A DNA stretch of 64,000 bases from Aurantimonas coralicida DSM 14790 (GCF_000421645.1 NZ_ATXK01000002.1:744001-808000), one strand, 5' to 3'. Numbered from the stretch's first letter, positions 39,651-49,017 are shown. A program made the numbers and translations. The notes: generated from the sequence alone by a model not told the origin.

Positions 39651-40625
39651 TTAGTCGACCTGCATCTGCGCCTTCTCGGCAACCGGGATCCACTGCTCCA
39701 GCTGGCGTTTCACGAAAGCCTCGGCCACACTCACGCTGCCGCCGACGGCCGTGATGCCCTGCTCTTCGAAAACCTTCTTGGTAGAGTCCTTCTGAAGAAA
39801 TTCGTTCAGCGCCTCGTTGAGTTTAGTTACGACCTCGTCTGGCGTTTCGGCTGGAACGTAGACGCCCCACCAAGTGCTCACCTCGTAGCCGTCGACCGAG
39901 TCGGCGACTGTCGGTACGCCCGGCATCTGCTGGGTTTCCTTGGTTGTCGTGACGGCGAGTGCCTTCACCTTTCCGCTATCAACCAGCTCCGCGACGTTGG
40001 TGTAGTTGTCGAACAGGATATCCACGCGGCCAGCCATCAGGTCAGTCCGGGCCGGTGCGCTGCCGCCATAGGGAATGTGCACCATGTCAACATCCGCGAG
40101 GGACTTGAATAGCTCACCCGACAAATGGTTTGAGGAGCCGTTGCCGGCGGAGGCATAGTTTACCTCGCCCGGGTTCTCCTTGGCGTAGGCAATGAGTTCC
40201 TCGACGGTGTTGGGTCCGAAGTCGGGATGGGCGACCAGCACGTTGAAGGCCTCGCCCAGTACAATAGCGTGCTTCAGATCTTTTTCGGTGTCATAGGGCA
40301 GCTCGGGGAAGAGGCCTGGATTGACGCCGAATGCGAAGGGCGAAATGCCCATTGTGTGCCCGTCTGGATCGGAGCTTGCGACATATTCGGTGCCAACGAC
40401 CGTTCCTCCGCCAGGACGGTTGTCGACCACGACGGACTGGTCCCAGCGCTCGCTGAAATCTTCCGAGATCATGCGAGCGACGGTGTCGTTGAAGCCGCCG
40501 GGTGGATAGGAGACGACGATGTTGATCGTGTCGGACGGATAGCTGTCCTGCGCGACTGCAGGCGCTGCGAATGCGAGCGTGCCGGCCATGGCGGCGAACG
40601 CGAGGATACGGGGTGTTCTGAGCAT
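39651..40625 (-). CDS. Tripartite tricarboxylate transporter substrate-binding protein (TctC/Bug)
   Basis: A 324-residue periplasmic receptor with a clear Sec signal peptide (MLRTPRILAFAAMAGTLAFA, cleavage after APAVAQ). The Bug family pattern is YPSDTINIVVSYPPGGFNDTVAR, VVDNRPGGGTVVGTEYV and later VPTVADSVDGYEVSTWWGVY. It binds a carboxylate and passes it to the TctA/TctB membrane pair, which is encoded 3 kb away on the other strand (43818-45777). A CTGT-N11-ACAG operator candidate lies about 70 bases upstream of its ATG. Confidence 0.94.
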   Translation of the reverse strand: MLRTPRILAFAAMAGTLAFAAPAVAQDSYPSDTINIVVSYPPGGFNDTVARMISEDFSERWDQSVVVDNRPGGGTVVGTEYVASSDPDGHTMGISPFAFGVNPGLFPELPYDTEKDLKHAIVLGEAFNVLVAHPDFGPNTVEELIAYAKENPGEVNYASAGNGSSNHLSGELFKSLADVDMVHIPYGGSAPARTDLMAGRVDILFDNYTNVAELVDSGKVKALAVTTTKETQQMPGVPTVADSVDGYEVSTWWGVYVPAETPDEVVTKLNEALNEFLQKDSTKKVFEEQGITAVGGSVSVAEAFVKRQLEQWIPVAEKAQMQVD

Positions 40626-40691
40626 GATTTAGGTCCTCCCAAGAAAACGGCTGAACCCGACGCCTCCCACAGGTTATCAGGTCCGACATAT

Positions 40692-40710
40692 CTGTCATAA
40701 TATGTTACAG
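40692..40710 (-). promoter_or_regulatory. Operator candidate for the FadR-type regulator, tctC side
   Basis: CTGT-N11-ACAG with inner ATGTTACAG. The same pattern and spacing recur at 42580-42598 before the other two operons of the cluster. It lies between the start of tctC and the end of the regulator gene. Confidence 0.65.
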
Positions 40711-40748
40711 CTTTGTCGGTCAAGGGTTGTCAGCCAACTGAACCATAA

Positions 40749-41519
40749 TCACGTGATCGAGCGCCGCATCATTTCTTGGCCGCGGGCGATGACACGAACC
40801 TGCGAACGTTCGAGATGGGTCAGCATCGCTTCGCGCGCAGCCTTTGGATCCTGAGCTTTGATCGCTTCGAAGATACTCCGGTGTTCGGCGAAGATCGCGG
40901 CGCGTCGCTCAGCCTGCCCGAGCTTCGAAAGATGGTAAGCGAGCGAGACGCCGAGATCGATGTCGTAGCCGATGATATCGAGCGCCTTCTCGTAGTGCTC
41001 GTTGCCGCCGGCCTTCGCGATCGCTCGGTGGAAAGCCTTATCAACATTGGGCCGCGCGTCCTTGTCGTCGAACCGCCGGAAATCTTCGAGCGCCTCTTCG
41101 ATGGCGGCGAGATCGGTTGGACCGTTGCGAATCGCGGCATAATACGCCGCGTCCGGCTCGATGCTGCGGCGATATTCGAGCGCGTGCAGCATCACGGCCA
41201 GCCGGCTTTCCGCGTCTTTCGGCTTTGTGGGTGAACCGGTATCGGCGACGAACGAGCCCGAGCCCTTGCGCGAGACGATCAGCCCTTCGTCCCGCAGCCG
41301 GGTAAGGGCCTTGCGCACCACGGGGCGCGAGACCGCGAAGAGCCGGCAGAGCTCGGCCTCGGCGGGCAGCCGGTCGCCGCTGCGCATCTCGCCGGAGGCG
41401 ATGAGCTTTGCCAGAGCCTTGTAGACCTCGTCGTTGAGGCTGCGCTGGTGCGCCGGGCGGATCGCATGTTCGATCGAGCTGAGATCGAAGCGTTTGGGCT
41501 GCGTCGAGATCCGATTCAT
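40749..41519 (-). CDS. FadR/GntR-family transcriptional regulator
   Basis: A 256-residue regulator. The N-terminal GntR winged helix (GEMRSGDRLPAEAELCRLFAVSRPVVRKALTRLRDEGLIVSRKGSGSF) is followed by an all-helical FCD domain with DKAFHRAIAKAGGN and FAEHRSIFEAI, whose histidines normally hold a metal near the effector. It probably controls the surrounding sugar-acid cluster. I chose the start MNRISTQPKRFD at 41519; it lies 13 bases after the stop of the DHDPS-family gene, so both are on one transcript. Confidence 0.93.
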   Translation of the reverse strand: MNRISTQPKRFDLSSIEHAIRPAHQRSLNDEVYKALAKLIASGEMRSGDRLPAEAELCRLFAVSRPVVRKALTRLRDEGLIVSRKGSGSFVADTGSPTKPKDAESRLAVMLHALEYRRSIEPDAAYYAAIRNGPTDLAAIEEALEDFRRFDDKDARPNVDKAFHRAIAKAGGNEHYEKALDIIGYDIDLGVSLAYHLSKLGQAERRAAIFAEHRSIFEAIKAQDPKAAREAMLTHLERSQVRVIARGQEMMRRSIT

Positions 41520-41532
41520 GACCGGGCCAGCA

Positions 41533-42525
41533 TCAAGAGTGGAGATATCCGGTGTCCCCAATCTCCAGGAGACTAGCGGCATGGGATTCGACCTCAGCAA
41601 CAAGGTCGGCTGAAAGTTCCGAGCCATCTACCTTGAATGCAAGAGGGGCACTGCGCCAGCCTTTACCATAAGCGCGGAGGTGATCCATTGCCCGGTTGGC
41701 GTTGGAGAAGGCATTCGCCCCGCCTTCATTCGCGGCCGCGGCGAAGACCTTTTCGACGACCTCCGAGAGTGCGCCGGAGAGCTTGGCAGCCGCCTCGCCG
41801 TCGCCGCTTTCGTTGAGATCGAGGACCCGGCGGAGCGGCGTGGCAAGCGCATTGCCGGTGCTGAGAAGCCAGCCGTGATACGGCCCGGCAGGCTTCAGCG
41901 CTTCGAGATAGCCGCCCTCGGCGCCGCGCACCATGACGACGCCGTCATAGCCGTCCCGGTCCTTGGCGACGACATCCTCGCCGCTGCTGTCCTTGAACAT
42001 TGTCACGCGCGGACTTGTCGCGAGAGCCGCCATCGTATCCGGCGCGATCGCGCACTGCGTGACCTGCGGCAACTGGTAAACCGCAACGGGAAGGGTGCTC
42101 GCCGCGAAAGCGTCCTCGAAATGCTTCCGGATCTGGTCCTGATCCGCATTCGCATCGACCGGCGGGCAGATCGCGACGCCGCGCAGGCGGGACTTAAGGC
42201 GTGGATGGGCTTCGAGCCGGTCTTCGAGATGTTCGAGACGGGCGATGACCTCGTCTGTCGTTGGCCGCAGAATACCGAAGAGAAGGGCGGCACCCTCCGG
42301 CAGATCGGGCGAATCGCCGAGATCGATCAGGGCGTCGAAGCGGGCATCGTCGAGTTCCCAGCCATCTCCTGTGGAGCCTGCCAGCATCACCTGCCGCACA
42401 TGCGGGATCAGGCTGTTCCAATGTGCGAGCATTCTCTGGGCGTCGATGCCGCTGTCCGGCATGTAGTGCGTGAGGATCGGAACCCAAAGCGGATCGGCGG
42501 TGCCGGTGCGGAGGTCGAGGCTCAA
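41533..42525 (-). CDS. Dihydrodipicolinate synthase-family lyase (DHDPS/NAL/KDGDH type)
   Basis: A 330-residue TIM-barrel protein of the DHDPS superfamily: VMLAGSTGDGWEL (the GxxGE-like loop), VAVYQLPQ with the catalytic tyrosine, and the Schiff-base lysine in VTMFKDSSGED. Members cleave or dehydrate 2-keto sugar acids. Next to an enolase-superfamily dehydratase it probably acts on that enzyme's 2-keto-3-deoxy product; this is inference. It is divergent from the dehydratase across a 134-base operator region. Confidence 0.9.
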   Translation of the reverse strand: MSLDLRTGTADPLWVPILTHYMPDSGIDAQRMLAHWNSLIPHVRQVMLAGSTGDGWELDDARFDALIDLGDSPDLPEGAALLFGILRPTTDEVIARLEHLEDRLEAHPRLKSRLRGVAICPPVDANADQDQIRKHFEDAFAASTLPVAVYQLPQVTQCAIAPDTMAALATSPRVTMFKDSSGEDVVAKDRDGYDGVVMVRGAEGGYLEALKPAGPYHGWLLSTGNALATPLRRVLDLNESGDGEAAAKLSGALSEVVEKVFAAAANEGGANAFSNANRAMDHLRAYGKGWRSAPLAFKVDGSELSADLVAEVESHAASLLEIGDTGYLHS

Positions 42526-42579
42526 GGAAAGCTCCTGTCAGTCTGGCAGATGAAATTTTTGCATACAGCTTGCGAATTT

Positions 42580-42598
42580 CTGTTACTTCATATTACAG
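42580..42598. promoter_or_regulatory. Operator candidate for the FadR-type regulator, divergent promoter
   Basis: CTGT-N11-ACAG, part of the longer near-palindrome TTTCTGT-N11-ACAGAAA (42577-42601), placed between the divergent lyase and dehydratase genes. It shares spacing and the ATATTACAG/ATGTTACAG end with the site at 40692-40710. Confidence 0.7.
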
Positions 42599-42659
42599 AA
42601 AACCACAACGTCAGCATGACACCGAAATGGCTGGGAGTCGGTCGGTGGATAGGAGGACC

Positions 42660-43805
42660 ATGAAGATCAGCGCAATTACCGTCCATCCGGTGTCCTACCG
42701 GGTGCCGGAGGGAACCGATTTCCGCATGGGTGTCGGGCGGATGGTCAAGCGGGATGCCGTTCTCGTGAAGATTGTCAGTGACGACGGTATCACCGGCTGG
42801 GCCGAAGCCCATCACGGCCGCTCGCCGGGCGCGATCGCCAAGCTCATCCAGACGACGCTGGCGCCGATGATCATCGGCATGGACCCGCGCGACAATATCG
42901 GCATCTGGCATCATCTCTATCTCGGCCATTTCGCGACCCATGGTTTCGGCGCGGGCACCGCGATTGCCATGAGCGGTATCGATCTGGCCCTCTGGGACCT
43001 GCGCGGCAAGGCGTCGGGCTGGCCGATCTTCCGTCTCGCGGGCGGCGGAGCGAAGAGGATCAAGGCCTATGCGGGCGGGCTGACCCTCGGCTACCAGTCG
43101 ACGGAGACGCTCGTCGAGGAGGCTCAGGGCTACGTTTCCATGGGTTACAAAGCCCTGAAGCTCAGGCTCGGCGACACGCCGAAGCTCGACGCGGCGCGGG
43201 TCGAAGCGGTGCGCGACGCCCTCGGCGAAGACATCGACATCCTCTCCGACGTGAACGCCGCCTACGGGCTTGAGGAAGTTCGGCAGCTGATGCCGGCGCT
43301 CGACGCGGCGAATGTCGGCTGGCTGGAAGAACCGTTTCCGCCCTACGATTATCACGCTTATCGCAAGGCCTCCGAACTCGGCCGCACGCCGCTCGCGACC
43401 GGCGAGAACCACTACACACGCTACGAATTCCAGCGCCTTCTGGAGGACGATGTCGTCACGGTCCTCCAGCCGGATCTTTCCAAGGCTGGTGGCCTGACCG
43501 AGGTCTATCGCATCGCGGCCATGGCATCGGCGCGCAAGCAGCGGGTTAATCCGCACAGCTCGATGACGGCGCTCAACATGTTCGCCTCGCTGCACCTTCT
43601 CTCCTCAATCGACAATCCGGGCTATTTCGAAGCCGACGCGACGAGCTACAATCCGTTCCGGACCGATCTCGTCTCCGGTGCGTCGCTTGAGATCGACAAG
43701 GAGGGCTATCTGGTCGCGCCCGAAGGACCGGGGCTGGGTGTCGAGGTCGACGAGGATTTCGTCGCCCGCCATCCCCTCATCGACGGACCCTGCTACGTTC
43801 GATAG
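42660..43805 (+). CDS. Enolase-superfamily sugar-acid dehydratase (mandelate racemase/MLE type)
   Basis: A 381-residue enzyme. The capping domain comes first (MKISAITVHPVSYRVPEGT). The barrel has the KxK-like KALKLRLG, the metal ligands in LSDVNAAYG, WLEEPFPP and ATGENHYTR, and the histidine in VNPHSSMT. The pattern fits acid-sugar dehydratases or MLE-like enzymes; the substrate is unknown. AGGAGG before the ATG at 42660 is excellent and rules out longer starts. It leads an operon with tctB and tctA. Confidence 0.93.
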   Translation: MKISAITVHPVSYRVPEGTDFRMGVGRMVKRDAVLVKIVSDDGITGWAEAHHGRSPGAIAKLIQTTLAPMIIGMDPRDNIGIWHHLYLGHFATHGFGAGTAIAMSGIDLALWDLRGKASGWPIFRLAGGGAKRIKAYAGGLTLGYQSTETLVEEAQGYVSMGYKALKLRLGDTPKLDAARVEAVRDALGEDIDILSDVNAAYGLEEVRQLMPALDAANVGWLEEPFPPYDYHAYRKASELGRTPLATGENHYTRYEFQRLLEDDVVTVLQPDLSKAGGLTEVYRIAAMASARKQRVNPHSSMTALNMFASLHLLSSIDNPGYFEADATSYNPFRTDLVSGASLEIDKEGYLVAPEGPGLGVEVDEDFVARHPLIDGPCYVR

Positions 43806-43817
43806 GAGATCCCGAGA

Positions 43818-44264
43818 ATGTCTGGAATGCTGAAGGACCGCGATCTTCTCTCGGGTCTCCTCTTCCTTGCCATCGGTGGTGGTTTCTCCCTCGGCGCGCT
43901 CGATCTATCGATCGGCACGGCGCGCCGCATGGGGCCAGGCTATTTCCCGCTGATGATCGGCAGCCTCTTGGCGCTGATCGGACTGGCGCTCATGGTCAAG
44001 TCGATCATCCGGCGCAGGCCCGTTCCGATCGAGCGGCTCTATCTACGCCCCCTCGCTGGGCTGACGCTCTCGATCTGCACCTTCGCCTTCCTCATTGAGG
44101 AGGCGGGGCTCGTGCTCACCTCTATCGCGACCGTGATCGTTGCTGGCGTTGCCTCGAGCGAGACGAAATGGACCGAGAACGCGCTGATCGCGATCGGCAT
44201 GTCGGCCTTCTCGGTGATCGTATTCAAGCTGCTTCTCGGCCTGCCGTTCCGGACATGGTGGTAG
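43818..44264 (+). CDS. tctB: Tripartite tricarboxylate transporter, small membrane subunit TctB
   Basis: A 148-residue protein with four predicted membrane helices and the TctB-type GTARRMGPGYFPLMIGSLLALIGLALM segment. It forms the transporter with TctA (next gene, one base apart) and the periplasmic receptor encoded at 39651-40625. It starts 12 bases after the dehydratase gene. Confidence 0.92.
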   Translation: MSGMLKDRDLLSGLLFLAIGGGFSLGALDLSIGTARRMGPGYFPLMIGSLLALIGLALMVKSIIRRRPVPIERLYLRPLAGLTLSICTFAFLIEEAGLVLTSIATVIVAGVASSETKWTENALIAIGMSAFSVIVFKLLLGLPFRTWW

Positions 44265-44265
44265 A

Positions 44266-45777
44266 ATGGAGTCGCTCGCCAATCTCGCCCACGGTTTTGA
44301 GGTCGCGCTCGGGGTCGAAAATCTGCTCTATTGCCTCGTCGGCGTGGTGCTCGGCACTTTCGTCGGCGTGCTACCAGGCCTCGGCACGGTCACGGCGATC
44401 TCCATGCTCTTGCCGTTCACCTTTGGTCTCGATCCAATCCCCGCGATCATCATGCTCTCGGGCATTTTCTATGGCGGCCTTTTCGGCGGCTCGACGGCCT
44501 CGATCCTTCTGAACCTTCCGGGAACGCCGGCATCCGCCGTCGTCGCGCTCGACGGATACCCAATGGCGAAGGCCGGTCGCGCCGGCGTGCCGCTCTTTAT
44601 GACGGCCGTCGCCTCCTTCGTCGGCGGCTGGTCGGCGATCTTCGCCGTCATCTTCGCCGCTCCCGCGATCACCCAGATCGCACTCGAATTCGGCCCCTCC
44701 GAATATTTCTCCATGATGCTCTTCGGGCTTCTCGCGGCGGCCTTTTTTGCGTCGGACTCCTTCCTGCGCGCAATTGGCATGGTGCTCGTCGGCATCCTGA
44801 TGGGGCTTGTCGGCATGGACATCGTGTCGGGCATGATGCGTTTCACCTTCGGCATTCCGATCATGGCGGAGGGCCTCAGCTTCATCGTCGTTGCGATGGC
44901 GTTGTTCGGGCTTTCCGAAGTCATCCGTAATCTGGAACCAAACGCGGGCCGAGAGATCATTCAGACCGGCGGCGGATGGCGTTCCATGATGCCGACCCGT
45001 GACGAAGTGAAACGGTCGATCGGGCCGATGATTCGCGGCACCGGGGTCGGCGGCTTTCTCGGTGCGTTGCCTGGCGCAGGACCGACAATTGCCTCCTTCA
45101 TCGCCTATGCGCTGGAGACGCGTGTGTCGCGCGAGCCGGAACGCTTTGGGAAGGGTGCGATCGAGGGCGTCGTCGCGCCGGAGGCCGCGAACAACGCCGC
45201 CGCCCAGACCGGTTATATCCCTACGCTGACGCTCGGAATTCCGGGCGATGCAGTGGGCGCGCTAATTCTTGGCATGCTTGTCATGAATGGCATTGCTCCG
45301 GGGCCGCGCGTGATCTCCAGTCATCCAGACCTGTTCTGGGGCCTTCTCGCCAGCATGCTAATCGGCAACTTTCTACTCCTGTGGGTGAACATTCCCTTCA
45401 TCGGCATCTGGGTCCGAATTCTCTCGATCCCATACCGCATTCTTTATCCGATGATCGTGATTTTCCTCGCGATCGGCGTATACAGTGTGGCGAACAGCTC
45501 CTTCCAGGTTTTGCTTCTCGCCGGCCTCGGCGTGGTTGGCTATCTGTTTGCAAAGCTCAATTGCCCTGCGGCGCCGCTGCTCCTTGGGCTCATTCTTGGC
45601 CCAATGATCGAAGAGAACCTCAGGCGCGCGTTGCTTCTGGGACGCGGCAGCCCCACGATCCTCTTTGAGACCCCGATCAGCGCGGTCCTTCTTGTCATGT
45701 GCGGACTCCTGCTGGTGTCCATGGCGGTACGCGCCGCTATCGGCTTCCGACAAAAACGATGGCGGTCTCCGGCATGA
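44266..45777 (+). CDS. tctA: Tripartite tricarboxylate transporter, large membrane subunit TctA
   Basis: A 503-residue integral membrane protein with about eleven helices. Signature loops: GTFVGVLPGLGTVTAISMLLP, YGGLFGGSTASILLNLPGTPASAV and GGFLGALPGAGPTIASFIAY. It is the transport channel, driven by an ion gradient (family knowledge). It is the last gene of the operon. Confidence 0.95.
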   Translation: MESLANLAHGFEVALGVENLLYCLVGVVLGTFVGVLPGLGTVTAISMLLPFTFGLDPIPAIIMLSGIFYGGLFGGSTASILLNLPGTPASAVVALDGYPMAKAGRAGVPLFMTAVASFVGGWSAIFAVIFAAPAITQIALEFGPSEYFSMMLFGLLAAAFFASDSFLRAIGMVLVGILMGLVGMDIVSGMMRFTFGIPIMAEGLSFIVVAMALFGLSEVIRNLEPNAGREIIQTGGGWRSMMPTRDEVKRSIGPMIRGTGVGGFLGALPGAGPTIASFIAYALETRVSREPERFGKGAIEGVVAPEAANNAAAQTGYIPTLTLGIPGDAVGALILGMLVMNGIAPGPRVISSHPDLFWGLLASMLIGNFLLLWVNIPFIGIWVRILSIPYRILYPMIVIFLAIGVYSVANSSFQVLLLAGLGVVGYLFAKLNCPAAPLLLGLILGPMIEENLRRALLLGRGSPTILFETPISAVLLVMCGLLLVSMAVRAAIGFRQKRWRSPA

Positions 45778-45990
45778 GCGAGAGCTGTAGATCAGCTAAA
45801 CCGAAGCATAGAGACCACGGATCAAAACCTTAAGTCTCCTTGTCTTCCCACGTCGACGTCAGCACATCGGCGTGTCATCTCGATCGAAGGCTGAGAAGGT
45901 CTCATTCTTGTCAAGAACTCCTTGGCGAACGAGTGTAAACGTTCGACTTTCGTATTTCAGGCGCGATACTTCTAGCGTATTATCTCCCGA
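45778..45990. other. Intergenic region after tctA
   Basis: No gene is supported. No clear terminator for tctA was found. Confidence 0.4.
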
Positions 45991-46155
45991 TTAGCTGGGA
46001 GCCGATCGCCAGACCCTGTCGACATCCTTTACCGACGACAATTCTCGCAATTTTTCAGGGGTCCAAGCTACGGTGAGCCGATACGTAAGCAGATGCTCGT
46101 CGGTCCATAACCGGGATCTTCGGGCGATTTGTTCGTGTAGACAAGCGAATGGCAC
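45991..46155 (-). CDS. Possible 54-residue protein
   Basis: A short minus-strand frame starting with GTG at 46155, with AGG a few bases upstream. It has protein-like composition: LHEQIARRSRLWTDEHLLTY, RLTVAWTPEKLRELSSVKDV and DRVWRSAPS at the end. It is too short for a family call. It could also be the tail of a decayed gene. Confidence 0.35.
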   Translation of the reverse strand: MPFACLHEQIARRSRLWTDEHLLTYRLTVAWTPEKLRELSSVKDVDRVWRSAPS

Positions 46156-46240
46156 CTTTTAACCTGCGATGCTCGGAAGCCGCCGGTCTCCTATCGGCCC
46201 CTCTCGGTCATAGAAGTTTACTGCAATCGATAGGCGCGAT

Positions 46241-46948
46241 TTAGCGGCACCAAGGATTGCCGCTATTGGGCCAACGCTGGGATAGTCCTTCAGCAATCAA
46301 CACGTCACCCGCATCGCGACCGTCCGCGAGGGTGACGGTGACCAGCGTGCGCCCGTAGTAGCCTTTGCCGTATTGAGTAAGAGAGTAGCCGCGAGACATG
46401 AGCGTCCGCAGCCGATCCCGAGCTGCATACCCTAGAGACCTTTCATTTGCGCATTCCGGTGATGATATCTCGGGCGTATCGATATTGGCGATCCGCCATT
46501 TGTCACCGTCCTGCCACCCCGTGTCACCGTCGACGATGCAGGTTACCCGCCGCTTCGCTCTGTTTCTGCCCGAACAGGCTGGGATAGGACCACGATAATG
46601 GGGTCTGGTCGCGGCTGTGGTCGACCCGACGCCTTCGGAGGCGTCATTGAAGCTAATGACCACAGGAAGCCGGGCAATTGTCTCGCCGGCCTGTAACTTG
46701 AGCCACTCAAACGCCTGCAGACGATCGAGCAAGTGAAACCGATCAGCGATGATCGGTGCGGCGAACACCACCACGCATGCGAGCATGAGAAGTGGCCAGA
46801 AGGTGGAGTTGGGCTTTGGCGCCCGCGGCTTATTTCGCCGCTGTCGAGCTTCTTGAAGACTGCTGACATTGCGAAGCCACACGTCGCGACTCTCTCGATT
46901 GCGTGTGATCTGCGTTCGTGGCCGTTTCGATTGCCAAGGGCTGTCCAT
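46241..46948 (-). CDS. Membrane-anchored thermonuclease-fold (SNase-like) protein
   Basis: A 235-residue protein. A basic N-terminus is followed by one membrane helix (about 51-70, FWPLLMLACVVVFAAPIIAD), so the rest is probably periplasmic. The C-terminal domain has the staphylococcal-nuclease pattern CIVDGDTGWQDGDKWRIANIDTPEI and YYGRTLVTVTLADGRDAGDVLIAEGL. Catalytic-type Arg and Glu residues are present in these motifs. It may degrade incoming nucleic acid or act as a structural nuclease-like domain. The start is uncertain. Confidence 0.83.
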   Translation of the reverse strand: MDSPWQSKRPRTQITRNRESRDVWLRNVSSLQEARQRRNKPRAPKPNSTFWPLLMLACVVVFAAPIIADRFHLLDRLQAFEWLKLQAGETIARLPVVISFNDASEGVGSTTAATRPHYRGPIPACSGRNRAKRRVTCIVDGDTGWQDGDKWRIANIDTPEISSPECANERSLGYAARDRLRTLMSRGYSLTQYGKGYYGRTLVTVTLADGRDAGDVLIAEGLSQRWPNSGNPWCR

Positions 46949-47183
46949 ACCGCAACGCTAACAACTGCTCGATAAGCTTTCGTCTATTCAGACTGAAAAA
47001 TTCGCGATATCCCAACGGTGCAACCCTCTGTATCCAGATTGCACTCCAATAACCTGACGTTGCCACCGGTAGCGACCCATTCCAGGCCAGCTTAAAACAT
47101 CTACCCTCAGGCTGTGTTACCGCCCCAACTTCGTCACGTTTTTCGGGACCGTTTACAGTGAGGTTGCCGCCGAGGGGGAACGG

Positions 47184-47567
47184 ATGCGCCAACAAGTTTC
47201 AGCGGATAAAGAAAAAGAGCTCGGCGCTCGATTGCGCGGCTACCGAAATTATCGGGGTATGTCGCAGAGCGACCTGGGCAAGCATTTAGGTGTCACTTTT
47301 CAGCAGGTTCAGAAATACGAAAAAGGCGTCAACCGGATTTCCGGCATGCGCATCTTGGAAATTGCCAAACTCCTGGGAATTTCAGTGTCGACGCTGCTCG
47401 GGGAGGACAGCAGCGTTGAGCCTGTGGGCGAGATATCACCGGAGAGCTTGGGTTTGGTTCGCCGCTTGGAAGCTATGCCTAAGGCTTCGCGGCGGTCAGC
47501 AACAGAAGCAATGCTCCGCATTATAGATGCGATCGAGGGTGCCAATGCGGAACAGGATCCGACATGA
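47184..47567 (+). CDS. XRE-family helix-turn-helix regulator
   Basis: A 127-residue protein. The Cro/CI-type HTH at about 12-66 (LGARLRGYRNYRGMSQSDLGKHLGVTFQQVQKYEKGVNRISGMRI) is followed by a helical tail. The form with FQQVQKYEKGVNRIS is the common alphaproteobacterial single-domain XRE group. Target genes unknown. It is divergent from the nuclease-fold gene. Confidence 0.9.
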   Translation: MRQQVSADKEKELGARLRGYRNYRGMSQSDLGKHLGVTFQQVQKYEKGVNRISGMRILEIAKLLGISVSTLLGEDSSVEPVGEISPESLGLVRRLEAMPKASRRSATEAMLRIIDAIEGANAEQDPT

Positions 47568-47670
47568 TGCATGCCCCCGATAGCGAAGTTTATTCACTAA
47601 ACTTCTGACTGCACTGTATTTCAAACTGTGGCAGCGGAACGTGGCATGGGGCCCTCCGGGTGAACAATCA

Positions 47671-48807
47671 TCAGGCCGTTCCTCCCAGCCTGTTCAGTCG
47701 TGCGATAAGTTCAGCCTGGCGATGCACGTGCAGCTTTTGGAAGATCGACTTCACATGCGTTCGGACTGTGGAAAGCGTATTCCCTCGTTGTTCAGCAATC
47801 GAAATCACCGAAATGCCGTCCCGCAGGGAGAGGGTGATAGCGATCTCGGTAGGGGTTAGACGGTAGCGCTCTTTCAAGATCTCCTCGAGCGGAGGTTTTC
47901 CGGTGGTGTAGAGTTCCACGTGGAAAGCGCGAGCATCGTGGCGCAATGATAGAGACACCGCAGCAGCATGGGGGAGGTCGCGGAGAGCAAGCGTTTTCCC
48001 GTTCGAGCCGGCGATCTCGACGTCGGGCTGGATCAACATGACACCTCCGGTGAAGCGCGCGTTGAGCTTTGCCTCTGCACGGGCGTCTTTCGCTCTCAGT
48101 CGTCCGAAGGATGTGTAGAGGAAGTCCTCCGATGCCAGCGCAGCCTCAGCCTGTCCCGTCGCATGAATGACATAGCCGCTTCCATCGGTCACCAGCACTC
48201 CCGTACTGGTCTCCAACAGCAGTCGATGAGCGTTACGCTCGCGCTCGGCCATTTCGCGTAACCGGCGTCTGACTTCAAACGCGCGCCTGAGATGGGGCGC
48301 AATTGCATTCAAGAAGCCCATCTCTCGGGGCGAAAACTCGCCGGCACGGTCTCCTCGATAGAGGAGAAGGGAAGACATGCATCTGGGCTCTCTCTCAACG
48401 ACTAGCAGAGAGCCGTGCGTGAAACCCTGGGGGGTGAGGATGCCCTGAACGGAGGGATCGCGGCTCCATACGCCTTCTTCGATCCCATCGTGCATATCGA
48501 AGGCAGAGCCTACTGGACCCGTCATGAGCGCCTTGACGCCGATGTTGTCTTCGGGATTAGCGAATTGCTCGAAATGAAGTCTGACGCGTTCGGTATCAAA
48601 GCGGTAAGGAACCAACAGCGCCTGGTCCGAGCCGGAGATACTCCCTGCGTCGATGACGACGGTGCTCTCTCGGAACTGCCTGCTGAGGAGGTCGGCCAGC
48701 TCCGACCAACCTTCGTCGGTCTCGGAGACGGCGGCCTCATACATGAAGCTGATCAAAATCGAAACGTCGATCTGAAAACTCCACAGGCTGCTGCTACAAC
48801 GGCCCAC
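47671..48807 (-). CDS. LuxR-family transcriptional regulator
   Basis: A 378-residue regulator. An N-terminal sensor-like part (about 1-200, with SPREMGFLNAIAPHLRRAFEVRRRL) is followed by a PAS-like middle and a C-terminal LuxR helix-turn-helix: RYRLTPTEIAITLSLRDGISVISIAEQRGNTLSTVRTHVKSIFQKL. This architecture is common for orphan LuxR regulators in Rhizobiales; no autoinducer synthase is nearby. The GTG at 48807 is used because the family N-terminus extends above the internal ATG at 48744. Confidence 0.87.
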   Translation of the reverse strand: MGRCSSSLWSFQIDVSILISFMYEAAVSETDEGWSELADLLSRQFRESTVVIDAGSISGSDQALLVPYRFDTERVRLHFEQFANPEDNIGVKALMTGPVGSAFDMHDGIEEGVWSRDPSVQGILTPQGFTHGSLLVVEREPRCMSSLLLYRGDRAGEFSPREMGFLNAIAPHLRRAFEVRRRLREMAERERNAHRLLLETSTGVLVTDGSGYVIHATGQAEAALASEDFLYTSFGRLRAKDARAEAKLNARFTGGVMLIQPDVEIAGSNGKTLALRDLPHAAAVSLSLRHDARAFHVELYTTGKPPLEEILKERYRLTPTEIAITLSLRDGISVISIAEQRGNTLSTVRTHVKSIFQKLHVHRQAELIARLNRLGGTA

Positions 48808-48988
48808 CGAGCAAATACTCTGCTTGAGCCCCGGTCAAGATGCTCCTCGTTCTGAAACGAAGAACCTTTGCTAACTCATTCGCTGCCAAGAGGCAGTGCT
48901 GTAGCCAGTTCGGAGTCAATATGCCAATGCTGCTGTTGGGTACGAACTTGGAATAGAAGCGATCAGGTCAATCATCTGAGTCGCCGTG

Positions 48989-49017
48989 TGTTGATTTCCA
49001 CGCGGAACTGACCCGGG
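48989..49017 (+). repeat. IS21 left terminal inverted repeat
   Basis: Begins TGTTGATTTCCACGC and ends GACCCGGG. It pairs with 51467-51495. Confidence 0.88.
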
